Assembly (NCBI GenBank): GCA_004764695.1
Contig: SMSO01000034.1
Span: 947,501 to 1,011,500 of the forward strand
DNA: 64,000 nt
Direction: 5' to 3'
Source of the DNA: Schizochytrium sp. TIO01
Taxonomy: Eukaryota; Sar; Bigyra; Thraustochytrida; Thraustochytriidae
This document shows, one piece after another, positions 30,783 to 41,719 of the stretch (positions are counted from its first letter, which is position 1; each line of letters opens with the position of its first letter). The notes under the pieces are model-generated. The model was not told the origin of the DNA, searched no databases, and saw only the letters and a program-made list of their open reading frames with translations. The position numbers and the translations under genes were made by a program.

Positions 30783-33560
30783 TTAAAACATATCGTCCAC
30801 TGGATCCTCATTGAGGGATCGCTTGAGAACAAGTGCATCAATGATGCGCTTCATCATCTTGACACGCTTTGCCAAAAGGCTATCCGGGCCGTCAGGAATC
30901 AAGAGATGGCGATGGAAGAATAAGAGGATTCCATCACTCACCACAGAAAACTCCTTACTACCACCCAAACGATTAATAGTCTTAGCAACACGACGCGCTG
31001 CATCACGATCTTCGCCACCGTAACACAAAAGGCTTGCAAAAAAGACATTGAAGAACGCCACACCTTCATCTTCAAGGCTAGCGAAATCAACACTCTTAAG
31101 AGCGGCCAAAGACAACGTAAAGTGGAGCATAAGCTGGGCCAGAAGCTTTGCCAAATTTGATACTTGGCGCGGTTTTAGACTCTCCATCTCTTTAAACTTA
31201 TCCCAAAACAAGAGCTGGAAGGTAAACTTGAACTGTGGCTTTTGCTGGCAGAGTTTGACAGCGAGTTCTCCAAAGTAAGGGTTGTAGGTCTTGGATGCAC
31301 CACAGCAACGGGCGATGACTTGGGCAATCTCGCGCTCTTGGCGGTCACGAAGGTTCAACGCCGAGAGACGGTGAACACCATCAAAGGCATCATCTGCGGA
31401 CATAATCTCACAAAAGATCGCACGACGAGCATCTGTGTTCATGTGCTGCCTTTTAGCAAGATCTAGCAACGACATTGGAGCCTTGGCAAGAGCGCGGGAG
31501 ATCGGGTTCTGCCCCCCAAGGCCACCCGCGCCGCTAGCACCGGCCTTTGCCAGAGCCATTTCTTTGTTACGACGGAGCTGCTCATCCTGGTCTTTCCAGA
31601 CTCCACCAACAATCCACCAGCGACCACGCTCCTCGGCATGCAAAAGATCATTCCACGGGAGCTGAAGAGAAACAAATCGGGAGTCTGTTGATGTACGAAC
31701 CTGGCGGACAAATCGCATGACGCGCTTGATACGTTCTTCTACAGACTCGTTGCGCTTCTTGTTGTTCTTCAACGCGTAAATCTCCTCGAGCAAGAAGTCA
31801 CGACGGGAATGGCCCACCTCGCCTTGGGTAGCCTCGTCGCGATTGTCCAAAGCTTGAAGCCTTTCAATCACACGCAGGAGACGCGCGGGGTCAGATTTAC
31901 GGAGACGATGGCCGCATTCATTAATAATAGTTATGAAAGTTTCGACCTGTGCACCGTCAAGTTCGGTCTCTGTAAGCCTATCTAACAGATCAAAAACCAG
32001 ACCGGTGCTGCTGACTCCAAATGAGACGAGATGACTCAAGAAAACAGCCAAGTTTGCTCCACGGCGATTGGCGACAACCTCTTCGTCATCATTACCCATA
32101 GCCTGGTTTTCGTCGGCCTCAGACAGAATCTTCTCGAATTTGATAACAAGCTGCTCCAAAACAGTAGAACCTACATCGGCGCCCTGAACATGGCACAGGG
32201 TAGCCACGAGTCCAGCAAAGTTGGTAGCGAGGGTGGTCATAACGATGACATCGTTCATCAAGCCACTCAGGATCACTTCAGCAAAAGACTCACTTACCAT
32301 GCTCCGGGGGTGCTCGTGATAGAGTGTCGCAATTTGGGTAGCCAGAGGCTGCATGTTGTCCTCCGTAAGACGATTAATAAGACCATTGATATAGCGGCGC
32401 AAACGAAGCTTCTCTCCGCCAAATTTCTCGAAAAATTTGCTTCTCCGCCGCGGAGCAGCTCCATCAGCTGCCTCGCTTGAATCGCCTTCGGACGGTTCCT
32501 CTTTTCCGTACAAGTTGCTCTTAGGGAGGTACGTGACATTCTCAGTAGCTACTTCGGCATCTGCAAGGGCGTCCTCAGCATCTTCATCGTCTTCATCACG
32601 ATCATCTTCGCTAAGCTCGTCCTCTTCGTCCTCATCGCTTTCTTCTTCTTCGTCCTCATCGCTTTCTTCTTCTTCGTCCTCAACGCTTTCTTCCTCGTCC
32701 TCGTCCTCGTCATCCTCACCTTCGACATCAGAATCCTGGTCTTCCTGATCCAACCTCTCGTTGCCATCGTCATCGTCATCTTCATCTTCATCCTCGTCAA
32801 AGAAGTCGTCTTCTTCGTCCTCGTCAATATCGCTGGGAAAATCTTCTCCCAGCTGAATTGGGTCTTTCATCTCAGCAAACTTCTTAGACTTCTTTTCCTT
32901 GAGTTTTTGCTTGTTACTGTCCAAACGCACAATGTTGTGAACTTCGCTTTCGACGGCCTCGTGAATTTCGTCATCAGAGCCATCTTCGAGAAATTCTTGA
33001 TCACGCTTGGACGGCTTGAGCTTGCCCTTGCGTTTGTCCTCCTTCTCGAGATCAGTAATAGACTTGCCCTTGTCTAAATCGCCTACAAATGCCAAGAGAT
33101 CCTCATCGAAACCATCCATTTGCAGCTCCTTTACGAGGCGATCCCAGTTCTTGTCACGCTTGTCATCAGAGCCACGAAGTCCGAGTTTCCGCTCTAGGTA
33201 CTCAATCTCCTCGTCCTCAGGGTTCAAAAACGCAGGAGTTGCAGAAGATGAAGATGACTTCTTGTCACTGGAGCGACCCGAAGAAGATTTAGTCTTGCGA
33301 GTTTTTGAGGCCTTCTTTGCACTGGGAGAGGCCTCAGACTCTTCGCGAGTGCGCTTACGTCCAGCCTTGGCCACAGCACGAGCTTCCTCCTCCTGTTCTC
33401 TCCACGCCTTCTTACGCTCCGCAAGCCTCTTCAAACTGGCCTGGCGGTTTGCTTTCTTATCATCGCGTTTTTGCTTACGCTCACCTTTACGATTGAGCGT
33501 CTTCTTCAGGTGCGCCTTCGTCTTGCTCATCATGGCATTGTGCCGATCTTTGCCCGCCAT
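30783..33560 (-). CDS. NOM1: Nucleolar MIF4G-domain protein, NOM1/Sgd1 homologue
   Basis: 925 codons from an ATG. The N-terminal 110 residues are Lys/Arg-rich (nucleolar-type). Residues about 230-335 are extremely acidic, with tandem EEESDEDE units. An MIF4G fold begins near residue 373 (FFEKFGGEKLRLRRYINGL, the typical opening of this family) and runs to about 590. An MA3 domain lies near 700-800 (ARRAIFCEIMSADD through KFTFQLLFWDKFKEM). This order defines the NOM1/Sgd1 family, nucleolar factors needed for 18S rRNA processing and 40S subunit maturation that partner the helicase eIF4A3/Fal1. Length is close to human NOM1 (about 860). No catalytic function is expected. Confidence 0.93.
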   Translation of the reverse strand: MAGKDRHNAMMSKTKAHLKKTLNRKGERKQKRDDKKANRQASLKRLAERKKAWREQEEEARAVAKAGRKRTREESEASPSAKKASKTRKTKSSSGRSSDKKSSSSSATPAFLNPEDEEIEYLERKLGLRGSDDKRDKNWDRLVKELQMDGFDEDLLAFVGDLDKGKSITDLEKEDKRKGKLKPSKRDQEFLEDGSDDEIHEAVESEVHNIVRLDSNKQKLKEKKSKKFAEMKDPIQLGEDFPSDIDEDEEDDFFDEDEDEDDDDDGNERLDQEDQDSDVEGEDDEDEDEEESVEDEEEESDEDEEEESDEDEEDELSEDDRDEDDEDAEDALADAEVATENVTYLPKSNLYGKEEPSEGDSSEAADGAAPRRRSKFFEKFGGEKLRLRRYINGLINRLTEDNMQPLATQIATLYHEHPRSMVSESFAEVILSGLMNDVIVMTTLATNFAGLVATLCHVQGADVGSTVLEQLVIKFEKILSEADENQAMGNDDEEVVANRRGANLAVFLSHLVSFGVSSTGLVFDLLDRLTETELDGAQVETFITIINECGHRLRKSDPARLLRVIERLQALDNRDEATQGEVGHSRRDFLLEEIYALKNNKKRNESVEERIKRVMRFVRQVRTSTDSRFVSLQLPWNDLLHAEERGRWWIVGGVWKDQDEQLRRNKEMALAKAGASGAGGLGGQNPISRALAKAPMSLLDLAKRQHMNTDARRAIFCEIMSADDAFDGVHRLSALNLRDRQEREIAQVIARCCGASKTYNPYFGELAVKLCQQKPQFKFTFQLLFWDKFKEMESLKPRQVSNLAKLLAQLMLHFTLSLAALKSVDFASLEDEGVAFFNVFFASLLCYGGEDRDAARRVAKTINRLGGSKEFSVVSDGILLFFHRHLLIPDGPDSLLAKRVKMMKRIIDALVLKRSLNEDPVDDMF

Positions 33561-34848
33561 GGCGCCCTCGACTAGTTTTAACCCTTAGCAAACGCTTGGA
33601 TTCGGCCGAAAAGGTTTCTAGTTTTGATAATGCCAAGATCCTGTCGCGATATCAGTCTCTGTGCAGCGAAAGGAGCGTGGAACTGGAGCTCTAAATCCTT
33701 TTCGCAATCACTGGCCCAGTCATTCCTTTCCATTGGTTCTTGTCATCGCTCTTGCAGACTGCACAACTCAAATTTATTACCAGTGTATAGAGAGGAGAGT
33801 GTGATCACCTGTCCTTATAAGGGAAGCGTGCGAAGTACAACATTATTAAATACTATTGATATTATATGCCACTGTATATATTATATAGCAGTATTGTAGT
33901 GAGTGAATTAATGCAAAAGTTTAGAAACAGAGGGCCCACAGCTTGCCTAAGTTGAAGAGGGGGAGAGTGTTTGTTACTGGGAGGTAAAACCTTCCAACGG
34001 CTAAATAGCATTTGTTGACGGTATTGGAAGACACGGATAACTTGATGCCATTTTCTTTAAATTGATTAAGTATTTGGGTCTCGCTATGCACGAGCGTGGT
34101 GAAGCCAGGGGGTAATTCTGGATCATAATATTCGATACATGTTCATCCCGGATGGGTCTAGATAGTTAAGCACTACGAACCTTCAGAAATTGATCACAAG
34201 CTTCCATTTTGTGAACTGAGCTTTCTTGCACCAGGCTACCCACCCTCTGCTTCTTGCAATTCGAGACTTCACACTTAGAAAAGCGCCACCCCGACGTTCG
34301 TATATTGTAAACTGTAAACTGCGAGGGAGTCTTTTTTTTAAATAGTTGTGCAAACGAAGGACGTACGCTGCATAACGTTGACGAAAGTGAAAAAGTTCTC
34401 TTGACGGGCAGAAACAGTAACATTAGCATTCAGATTCGTCCTACTATCACTATTAGGGTTTACAATAGGGTTTATTAGGGAGTAACAACTAGAAAAAGAA
34501 ACGAATTGTACATACATAGTGTCTGAGTTTCTGCTATTCAGCTTTTATTCACCCGACGAAACCAAGGGCCAAAGCTAGGCACTCGTAATATGAGGGTCAA
34601 GCGACGGCAAACCCCGATCCATAATTCACATTTGATACCAATATTGAAAAGAGGTTCAACCCGTGCCTCTAGTTCTAGCTTCACCTACCACGGTGAACGT
34701 TGATTTTTATCACGAAGGCTTCTGTTGCCTTCGTGCATGGCTGTGAGGGATCCTTTAATACTCTGTTTTATACTCGTGTATCCCATACACGGCGACTCAA
34801 ACCTCGTTGGCGTGAGATTAGAGAGTTGTTAATTTATCGTTCAAGGTC
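33561..34848. other. Divergent intergenic region, 1.3 kb
   Basis: Lies between the 5' ends of the NOM1 gene and the SAM-domain gene, so it should carry both promoters. Frames of up to 91 codons occur but start at non-ATG codons or lack any domain. No RNA gene recognised. Confidence 0.5.
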
Positions 34849-37377
34849 ATGTTATTGACAGATTTATTGCAGAGCAATACTCTGTTGACATTGTTTTTTG
34901 TCACGGCGTACCTCTTTAGGCCCGAAAGCTTTGCTTGGGTTATTGTTCAACATGCACCCGGCGCCTTCGCAAGGTTCTGCGATGCTGTTTACAGTTTCTC
35001 TCTTATTTTAGCAGATGGGAAGCTTACAACAGCTTCATGTCTTATTTTGACGAGCACTATTATATTTATGCACAAGTATGGTGTCTGGAGTTCACCTCTG
35101 TCAAGTTTATTAGCCATTCCAGGCCCAAAGTCAACCCAAGAGGAGGTGGATCAAAGGCTCCCTACCCCCATGAAGTCGAACAAGTCAAAAGCAGCACGGA
35201 AAGGCTCTAGGAAACGGATGGGCAGCTTAGGCCGTGTCAATCAAAAATCAAAGTCGAAATCAATGGCGAGTGGGAATAAGCCATCATTTTTACTTGATAG
35301 CAGAAGTCCGCAGACTGAGGCCCCTGAAAAAGAAAACCACATAGATATGCAAAGAGACATCGCTGGCTTGAAGTTAGACGATGGAGACTTTGAGCAATCT
35401 CAAGGCTCAGTTGAATCTCTGAGAAGCATGAAATATCAAGACTTGGATAAAAGTCCAGCGGTTAGCGTCTCGGACTGTTTCAAGTCACCAAACAGTTGTG
35501 AAGAAGATTTTTCAGACCCGACTAAGACTAATTCAACGAATCAGTCAGAGGTAGATGTATGTACTATGGAAAGGAACCGAGCAGAAACAGTTTCATCAGG
35601 AAGCTGTGAAAGAGCAAATACTAGAACGCCACTGAAAGTTAATGCCAAAATTATAAACGCCAAAGGAGATGCAACGATAGAATCATCTACTAGACCATGC
35701 ACAAAATCAGCAAAAGCTTCATCTAATGATAGAAAGAATTCCTATCCTTTTCCAATAAGCAATCAGTTGGAGGAAGACCAGGACGAAACCTTCGGTCCAG
35801 AGAATCACTATTGTCAAGATCAAAAAGCAGAACAGATTGTGGCACTGCGATTCAATGATTGGCCCCAACCTCAGCTAAAAGGTAGTCATAAAATAAGCTT
35901 CGAGAAGAAAGAAACGGAGGAGGAGTCTACAAAACTGAATTGTGTGGACAACAATAAAGAATCTACTAATCACAAATTTGGATGGAAACGGGTCATCGCC
36001 AAAGGCCGAAACGATAGTAACAAAAACAATAGAATGGACCATCGTATCGAGAATGGGGACAGTACAAACTGTAATTTGCATTCTAGAGGTACTGATCAAA
36101 TTTATAGAAGTTATGCACTATCAGCTCAACATGACAGCCTTGCTCAAAAACGTCCCTATATGTCATCTTTGCCAGAGACGGTGATTGATAGTAGTTGCAC
36201 TGAAACTCTTAATTTATGCCACAGTGTTACTGGGAAGAAAAAAGGAAGCTCTCTGACAAAGAATCATGTCTCTTTGAGACCGCTCCAACCCACCAAAGAA
36301 AGACCCGTGCGGAAAAAAAAAACTTCCTCTGGAGACAAATCTACTTTAGAAGGTAAGGACCGTGTCCGTAAGATGGTTGCGCACACTGCGCCAGCAACAT
36401 CATGGCGTAGGCATGACCACAATTTACCATGTGATTCGGCAAGGAACTCGCATGTTTACACAAGAGAGGAAAAACAAGAATCTATCAAGGCTTGGTCAAG
36501 CAGATCTAATGATCCAAGTGCGGCTCAAGCCAAATTAAAAAACCAGGAGGAGCAAATGCACCATGATAATTATCGTTTGGAAAGTCAATCGCCTAGCTCT
36601 GGGGATCTTCAAGGCTTTTTGCGTCGTCTTGATTTAGAAGATTACCTTGATAAATTTCAAGCAGAACGATTGGACCTTGAAACACTGCATATGCTGAATG
36701 TACAAGATCTTGATCGCCTTGGCCTTCCATTAGGGCCTAAGAAGCGTTTTGAAATGGAATTGTCAGCTTTTCGTTCACAACAGAATTGGCAAATATCCCG
36801 GTTGCCAAGTGAAATAAAAAATGACGAACCTGTTCATCGAAACAAGTTCACTAGTGTATCTTTCGATTCCAAACAAGACTTGAGGGCAGATTCACCGGCA
36901 TTTACACCTTCGAGCACACTCTCATCTGCTCATCCGCCTGGCTACCGTCATAGCACCCCATTCCATCAACAACATTCACCTTCAGTTCCAGAGCATTTGC
37001 CTGTTGCAATTGCTATGAGGGATACCAGGAATTCTACAGAATTTGACAGCATGCAGCATGGAAACAGATATCAGAACGCAGCTCAATTGTTTACAAATAG
37101 TGGACCAAGAGTAAGTCCTAGCTACCCAACACTTTACCAGCCACCCCTTGCTATCCCAGTCAATGGCCTATCTTCGCAGACTTTAGACCAGTCTTCTACA
37201 TCTATGTATTATCCACACCAAAAAGATCAGCAGTACTTTTATCATCACCACCAGCACGCAGCGACCCATGCGCAGTCTCACTTTACGCCAATGCTTCCTC
37301 GCACAAAGCAGGAGGTTGAGCTGGATTTGTCGCGAATTGCAAGTCAAATGTCAAACTCGGTTCTTGATTTCGATTAA
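34849..37377 (+). CDS. SAM-domain protein with hydrophobic N-terminus
   Basis: 842 codons from an ATG. Two hydrophobic segments at the start (about residues 2-22 and 59-77) suggest membrane anchoring or a hairpin in the membrane. They are followed by a long, low-complexity, Ser/Lys/Asn-rich region with no recognisable fold (80-580). A SAM (sterile alpha motif) domain is clear at about 583-644 (LQGFLRRLDLEDYLDKFQ, then LDRLGLPLGPKKRFEMEL). The last 200 residues are Pro/Ser/His/Gln-rich and end in a short hydrophobic helix. SAM domains mediate self-association or binding to other SAM proteins or RNA. The partner cannot be inferred. It lies tail-to-tail with the SH2-TPR gene. Confidence 0.8.
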   Translation: MLLTDLLQSNTLLTLFFVTAYLFRPESFAWVIVQHAPGAFARFCDAVYSFSLILADGKLTTASCLILTSTIIFMHKYGVWSSPLSSLLAIPGPKSTQEEVDQRLPTPMKSNKSKAARKGSRKRMGSLGRVNQKSKSKSMASGNKPSFLLDSRSPQTEAPEKENHIDMQRDIAGLKLDDGDFEQSQGSVESLRSMKYQDLDKSPAVSVSDCFKSPNSCEEDFSDPTKTNSTNQSEVDVCTMERNRAETVSSGSCERANTRTPLKVNAKIINAKGDATIESSTRPCTKSAKASSNDRKNSYPFPISNQLEEDQDETFGPENHYCQDQKAEQIVALRFNDWPQPQLKGSHKISFEKKETEEESTKLNCVDNNKESTNHKFGWKRVIAKGRNDSNKNNRMDHRIENGDSTNCNLHSRGTDQIYRSYALSAQHDSLAQKRPYMSSLPETVIDSSCTETLNLCHSVTGKKKGSSLTKNHVSLRPLQPTKERPVRKKKTSSGDKSTLEGKDRVRKMVAHTAPATSWRRHDHNLPCDSARNSHVYTREEKQESIKAWSSRSNDPSAAQAKLKNQEEQMHHDNYRLESQSPSSGDLQGFLRRLDLEDYLDKFQAERLDLETLHMLNVQDLDRLGLPLGPKKRFEMELSAFRSQQNWQISRLPSEIKNDEPVHRNKFTSVSFDSKQDLRADSPAFTPSSTLSSAHPPGYRHSTPFHQQHSPSVPEHLPVAIAMRDTRNSTEFDSMQHGNRYQNAAQLFTNSGPRVSPSYPTLYQPPLAIPVNGLSSQTLDQSSTSMYYPHQKDQQYFYHHHQHAATHAQSHFTPMLPRTKQEVELDLSRIASQMSNSVLDFD

Positions 37378-37752
37378 GATGCACGGATACCACGGCACAA
37401 TTTACTTCATAGCTCGCTTGGAAGTAGCGAGATTATTATTGATAAGAATTTCCTTCCCTGCCCCCTATTTTCGACTATAATTTCAGCTACTAAAGAAGAA
37501 AAATCTTAACTTGCATTCTACATAGCAGCATTCTTGCACCAAGCAATACAACTGCAGCAGTACTTCGGTCTATTAATGAATGCGCATGTAGAAAACAAAC
37601 ATGAGTCCTGTACTCGATTGCCTCATGCCGGTAAGAAAACTTAGAGAAAACTTAAATTAATTTAGATGCTTTTTATAATAAGTTCATTCATTTCTTTACC
37701 TTTGAGCTTCAGAGACTAAAGGCATGTAGTCACAGAAAAACTATATTGCATT
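37378..37752. other. Convergent 3' intergenic region
   Basis: AT-rich sequence between two converging genes, with several AATTTA/ATTAATTTA stretches near 37650-37690 suited to 3'-end formation. No gene seen. Confidence 0.5.
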
Positions 37753-40284
37753 TTAATTTGCGGACGCCCAGCCAGCCTTACTTGTAGCCTGCTTAACAAA
37801 TGCAAGTGCAAGGTTGTGAAGTTCTACTCGTTGTCGACCAACGTGCCTATTCTCTTGTGCAGCGTTATTTGCTCGCAGTAAGAGCACCGCTCGCTCTAAA
37901 TACATTATTGCAGCACGCAATCGATTCATCATGTACATACAGCAACCTACTCGGATGAGTGCATTTACCTCAAGCAGATCACTCTGTAGACACCGAGCAA
38001 GGTGTACGCCGCGTATATAATTTACAAGAGCTTGCTCAGGAAACTTGTCATGTTGCAAGACAGCGTCGCCCTGGGCCAAAATGTCCAAGACGTCATCTCG
38101 AGGCAAGCATCCGCTTGCTTTCAGGGCACCAATATCTTCCAGCCGTTGAAAAATGGCGGTACGATCTTTTGCCTGAGTAACTGTCCCCATAAATTCGATA
38201 CCAAAACGGCCAGCAAGCGAAGCGTCTTTCTTCATAAAGGCGCATTCTTTTAAGCTAGCTAGAACAATAGGCTCCTGCTTCCACATTCCCATTTGTCGCA
38301 ATATAGGCAAACTCTCCTCATACAGTTCAACCGCTTCCACAATTTTCTTTTGATCTAAATATGTGTGGCCAAGATTACCGAGAGCCCGGGCTTTAGCACG
38401 AAGACTCGAACAGGCTACACACTTGCACCAAGCTGCAGCTGAATCGTGCTGAAGCAAGCCGTTATATACAAGATTTGTTGTTGAGCGGCTAGTTGGACAC
38501 TCGGATTGATAGTCAATCTGATAATCTACATTGCGTGCTGCCCGTGATAAGACATCCCGGAATATCTCTTCTGCCTCTTTGGGATTGCCAGTACGGAATC
38601 GTTCTGCACCTTTATGCAGAAGGTAATCCAGTTCATCAGGATTTGTCAAAGCAGGATGAGGGTCAGCAGAAGATCCATCGTTCAGTATTGATGAGCTACT
38701 ATCAGGACTATCTGGTGGACTTGATGAAAATCCACAATAGTCACATACTATGAAGACATTATCGTTTCGAGGCGTCCGTTCCGAACATGACCGAGCACAT
38801 TCATATTGATTTGTTGAGTTGTCATTCGCAGGCTTGGCATAGTAATCATGAAGTAGATCGCCTTCATTCCAGTTCACTGAAAGCATGTCAAGCGCACCTT
38901 GCGAGAGGCTGAGGCTTGCTCGGAAAGAATCATTCCATTTTTTCGCATACTGACTATGTAAAGGAAATCTGAGAGAGTGCAACGATGCCTGACGAAAAGC
39001 TCGAATGCTAGGAAATGCCCGTGTCTCCTCGCCCTGTTGTTCAGACCGGCGAACTAGAAAGCCTGCCGTTGCAGCATTACTGAGTCCACAGTGACGCAAT
39101 TGCTGTTTCTCGGACACATAAGATATGATTAATTTGGTCCAATTGCGGGTCGTGCTCCACCGAAGTAGAAAGGAGCCAGGTCTTTCTCGGCTGAGAATAT
39201 CTGACGCAACACTGCGTGGCATCCTTCCCCAGAATGCTGTATCAAGAAGACCCATGCGATCAAGCAAGGAGTTCGAGGCTTTAGCGATTGCAACTTGCAC
39301 TGGACCAAATAGAGTCAAGAAATTACGCAACATATTGAAGTCTATTGGCTGTTCGTACAAATTTGAGCTGTTGCACTTGAACTGAGCAACTGACTCTACT
39401 AGGTCTCCATAGCTATGCGAGGAGATATCCAAAACCTTTGCTATAAGTAAAGGCTCAGAGACAATTTGTTCATGACGAGCTTCTGCTTGCTGAATATGTT
39501 TAACAACATCACGCAGGGTTATGCGAGCATCTTCTGGCAGGGCTCCAAGTTCTGTCCTTGGGAAATCTCGTGAGGCAATGAAGATTTCATGAGCTTCACG
39601 CTCTGCATTGTACATATAGTCATCCATATCGGCTGTCTCATCCTCTGTGGAACCATTATCCTCCAGAGTGCTCTCCTCATCCACAGAAGCACCTTCTTCT
39701 TCTGCCATAAGGTTCTCTCCAACCTTAAGGGGTTCGGGGGGCTGTGGGGTACGAAGAAGTTCTCGATTTCTGGTCTCATTCTCATTCTCTGTATGATTGG
39801 CCTTGGGGGTTATGGGGGGTTCCTCGTCACTATCATCCTCTGGAGGCGGTACTGGCGTCAACTGCAGTGAGATCCTCGAACCAGAATGCACATTATCTTC
39901 TATATTACTACCATTTTCACAGTCTAGATTTTCGATAGTCTCGCAGAGATTTATTTTTGATTCCTTTCTAGATTTCTCCTCGAAATCAGCAGCTTCGAAT
40001 TGCACTCTTTCAAGAATCTTTTCAAGGGCTTCGCGGACGATGGATTCGCCTTCGCTTTCAGGAGGTGGACTATCGAGGGTCTCCACTGCATCAAAGTTGT
40101 CATCTACCTCATCAACATCCACCTCAAGCGCCTCGAGCTTCGGCATGGGTTCATCTTGAAATGTTTTCCGCGGCATGAGGGCGTCTATTCCAGCGACAGG
40201 GTTGTCACCCGTGCCGTTTGGGTCCGCCGTGACAGGCCCAGGGCCTCCCTGGCTGCTGGCGCCACTCTCTGCTGCAGATGACAT
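37753..40284 (-). CDS. SH2-domain and TPR-repeat protein
   Basis: 843 codons from an ATG. The N-terminal 230 residues are acidic and Pro/Ser-rich without a fold. A helical linker containing LTLFGPV (about 322-345) leads directly into an SH2 domain at about 351-440: FWGRMPR opens it and GSFLLRWS holds the phosphotyrosine-binding arginine of strand B (about residue 375, equivalent to FLVR). Residues about 548-810 form tetratricopeptide-type helices (HKGAERFRTGNPKEAEEIF, then LGNLGHTYLDQKKIVEAVELY). SH2 domains bind phosphotyrosine peptides and TPRs bind other proteins, so this is probably a non-catalytic adaptor. Dedicated tyrosine kinases are scarce in many protists, which makes an intact binding Arg notable. 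The specific partners are unknown. Confidence 0.8.
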   Translation of the reverse strand: MSSAAESGASSQGGPGPVTADPNGTGDNPVAGIDALMPRKTFQDEPMPKLEALEVDVDEVDDNFDAVETLDSPPPESEGESIVREALEKILERVQFEAADFEEKSRKESKINLCETIENLDCENGSNIEDNVHSGSRISLQLTPVPPPEDDSDEEPPITPKANHTENENETRNRELLRTPQPPEPLKVGENLMAEEEGASVDEESTLEDNGSTEDETADMDDYMYNAEREAHEIFIASRDFPRTELGALPEDARITLRDVVKHIQQAEARHEQIVSEPLLIAKVLDISSHSYGDLVESVAQFKCNSSNLYEQPIDFNMLRNFLTLFGPVQVAIAKASNSLLDRMGLLDTAFWGRMPRSVASDILSRERPGSFLLRWSTTRNWTKLIISYVSEKQQLRHCGLSNAATAGFLVRRSEQQGEETRAFPSIRAFRQASLHSLRFPLHSQYAKKWNDSFRASLSLSQGALDMLSVNWNEGDLLHDYYAKPANDNSTNQYECARSCSERTPRNDNVFIVCDYCGFSSSPPDSPDSSSSILNDGSSADPHPALTNPDELDYLLHKGAERFRTGNPKEAEEIFRDVLSRAARNVDYQIDYQSECPTSRSTTNLVYNGLLQHDSAAAWCKCVACSSLRAKARALGNLGHTYLDQKKIVEAVELYEESLPILRQMGMWKQEPIVLASLKECAFMKKDASLAGRFGIEFMGTVTQAKDRTAIFQRLEDIGALKASGCLPRDDVLDILAQGDAVLQHDKFPEQALVNYIRGVHLARCLQSDLLEVNALIRVGCCMYMMNRLRAAIMYLERAVLLLRANNAAQENRHVGRQRVELHNLALAFVKQATSKAGWASAN

Positions 40285-41719
40285 CGCAAGGCCACCACCG
40301 CCAGAATCGCGCTCCTACGATCCCGGGTCTGCGATGCCTCAAATATTGGCAGCACTCGAACTGAGCAAAGGAAATGAGAATCATGACCAAACAGACGAAT
40401 AAAAAACGATCTTTCTTTCTCTTGCCTCCTTTTTCTCTCTTGCCTTTCTTTTACAAAGCCCACAATCGGGTATTCTCTACTTGCAGCATGGTTTGCTCTA
40501 CTGTAGACAGGTTTGCTTCACTGTATTTGTTTCATTGGCTTCCTTCCTCGCAAACCCTGGCGCCTTGCACTCCTCGAGAGGTCAGTCAGGTGGGATGGCG
40601 AATCGTGCAAGGGACTGCGAAGAACGAGCCAGGTTATTCGCCTTGAGATGTTGGTTATTTTGCAGATGGTGGCAGGGTGACGACCATTGCTTTGGTGTAC
40701 GGCAGAGGGCTATAATTCAGGTTAACGGGGAAGGGGGATTGTGGGCTTCACGATGGAATTTGACTGCGAAGAACAAAATTCACGATCATGAATAAAAGAA
40801 AGGATAATATTCAGGCTACATACTCAAACCACGCAAATTAGCTCTATTAGCTGAAGCAAAAAAAATGCAGCTGATATAGCAGATAAGCTGATTTAGGTCC
40901 CAGCAGCCGCTGCAAATCTTGTGCATTGAAATGAAAGAATACGAACTAGAGTGCTGTTACTCTAGTGCTTGTCAAGAACTCTGCTCTCAGAAGCTCCCTG
41001 GAAGATTTAATACAATTTAATACAACGCAGGCAAGAAGATGGCTTCCTGCGTCATACCTGTGAACGTCTTAAACGTAGCGCTGATTTCATCGTAAGTGTT
41101 GAACAATTCGTTGTGAACATGTCTTCGCTTTGGACATTTTTCATTTTCATGATGCCAATTTCCTCGTCTCGTTCTAATCGTTCTAGTAGCATCTCAAACT
41201 ACTAAAATCAACACCTACGTATAACCATAGCACTAGTACCAAATATGAAAAATAAAATAAAAATGAATAATTGCGTCGATCTTAGCCGCGTGGCAAAGCC
41301 TGAATTCGAGGACCTGGCTGCAGGGCTGGCGGGGGGCGCGCTGGGGCCGAGGCGAGCGGCTTCATCTTCCGCCACTGCTCTGTTCTTCTGGTTTAAGGTG
41401 TCTACTTAGGGCTGTCCGTCGCTTCTTTCTGACTTCTATCGGACGGTCATTCGATCGTTTGTTCATTCGTCTGTTCACCTGCATCTTGACTACTCTCTGA
41501 GCAGTTGTGTGTTGCGTTACGTGGCTTCCCTAGGTTTCGTACTGCCTCACTTTGCTCCTTTGCATAGGGTTGAGCAGGATTGTTGACGCTTGCTCTCTAT
41601 TAGTGTGCTTTATTAAACTGGTTTGCATTACTTCAGGCTTTGCCTAGATCCTCTTTGGATCTTGCTTTTTCATACGTTTCTTCACGATTGCTTTGCGATC
41701 TCTAGGGGCACTCTTCAAA
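40285..41719. other. Divergent intergenic region, 1.4 kb
   Basis: Between the 5' ends of the SH2-TPR gene and HRD1. Contains a duplicated ACAATTTAAT (about 41010-41030) and AT-rich segments. Short frames at 40374-40795 overlap each other and have no domains. No RNA gene recognised. Confidence 0.5.
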
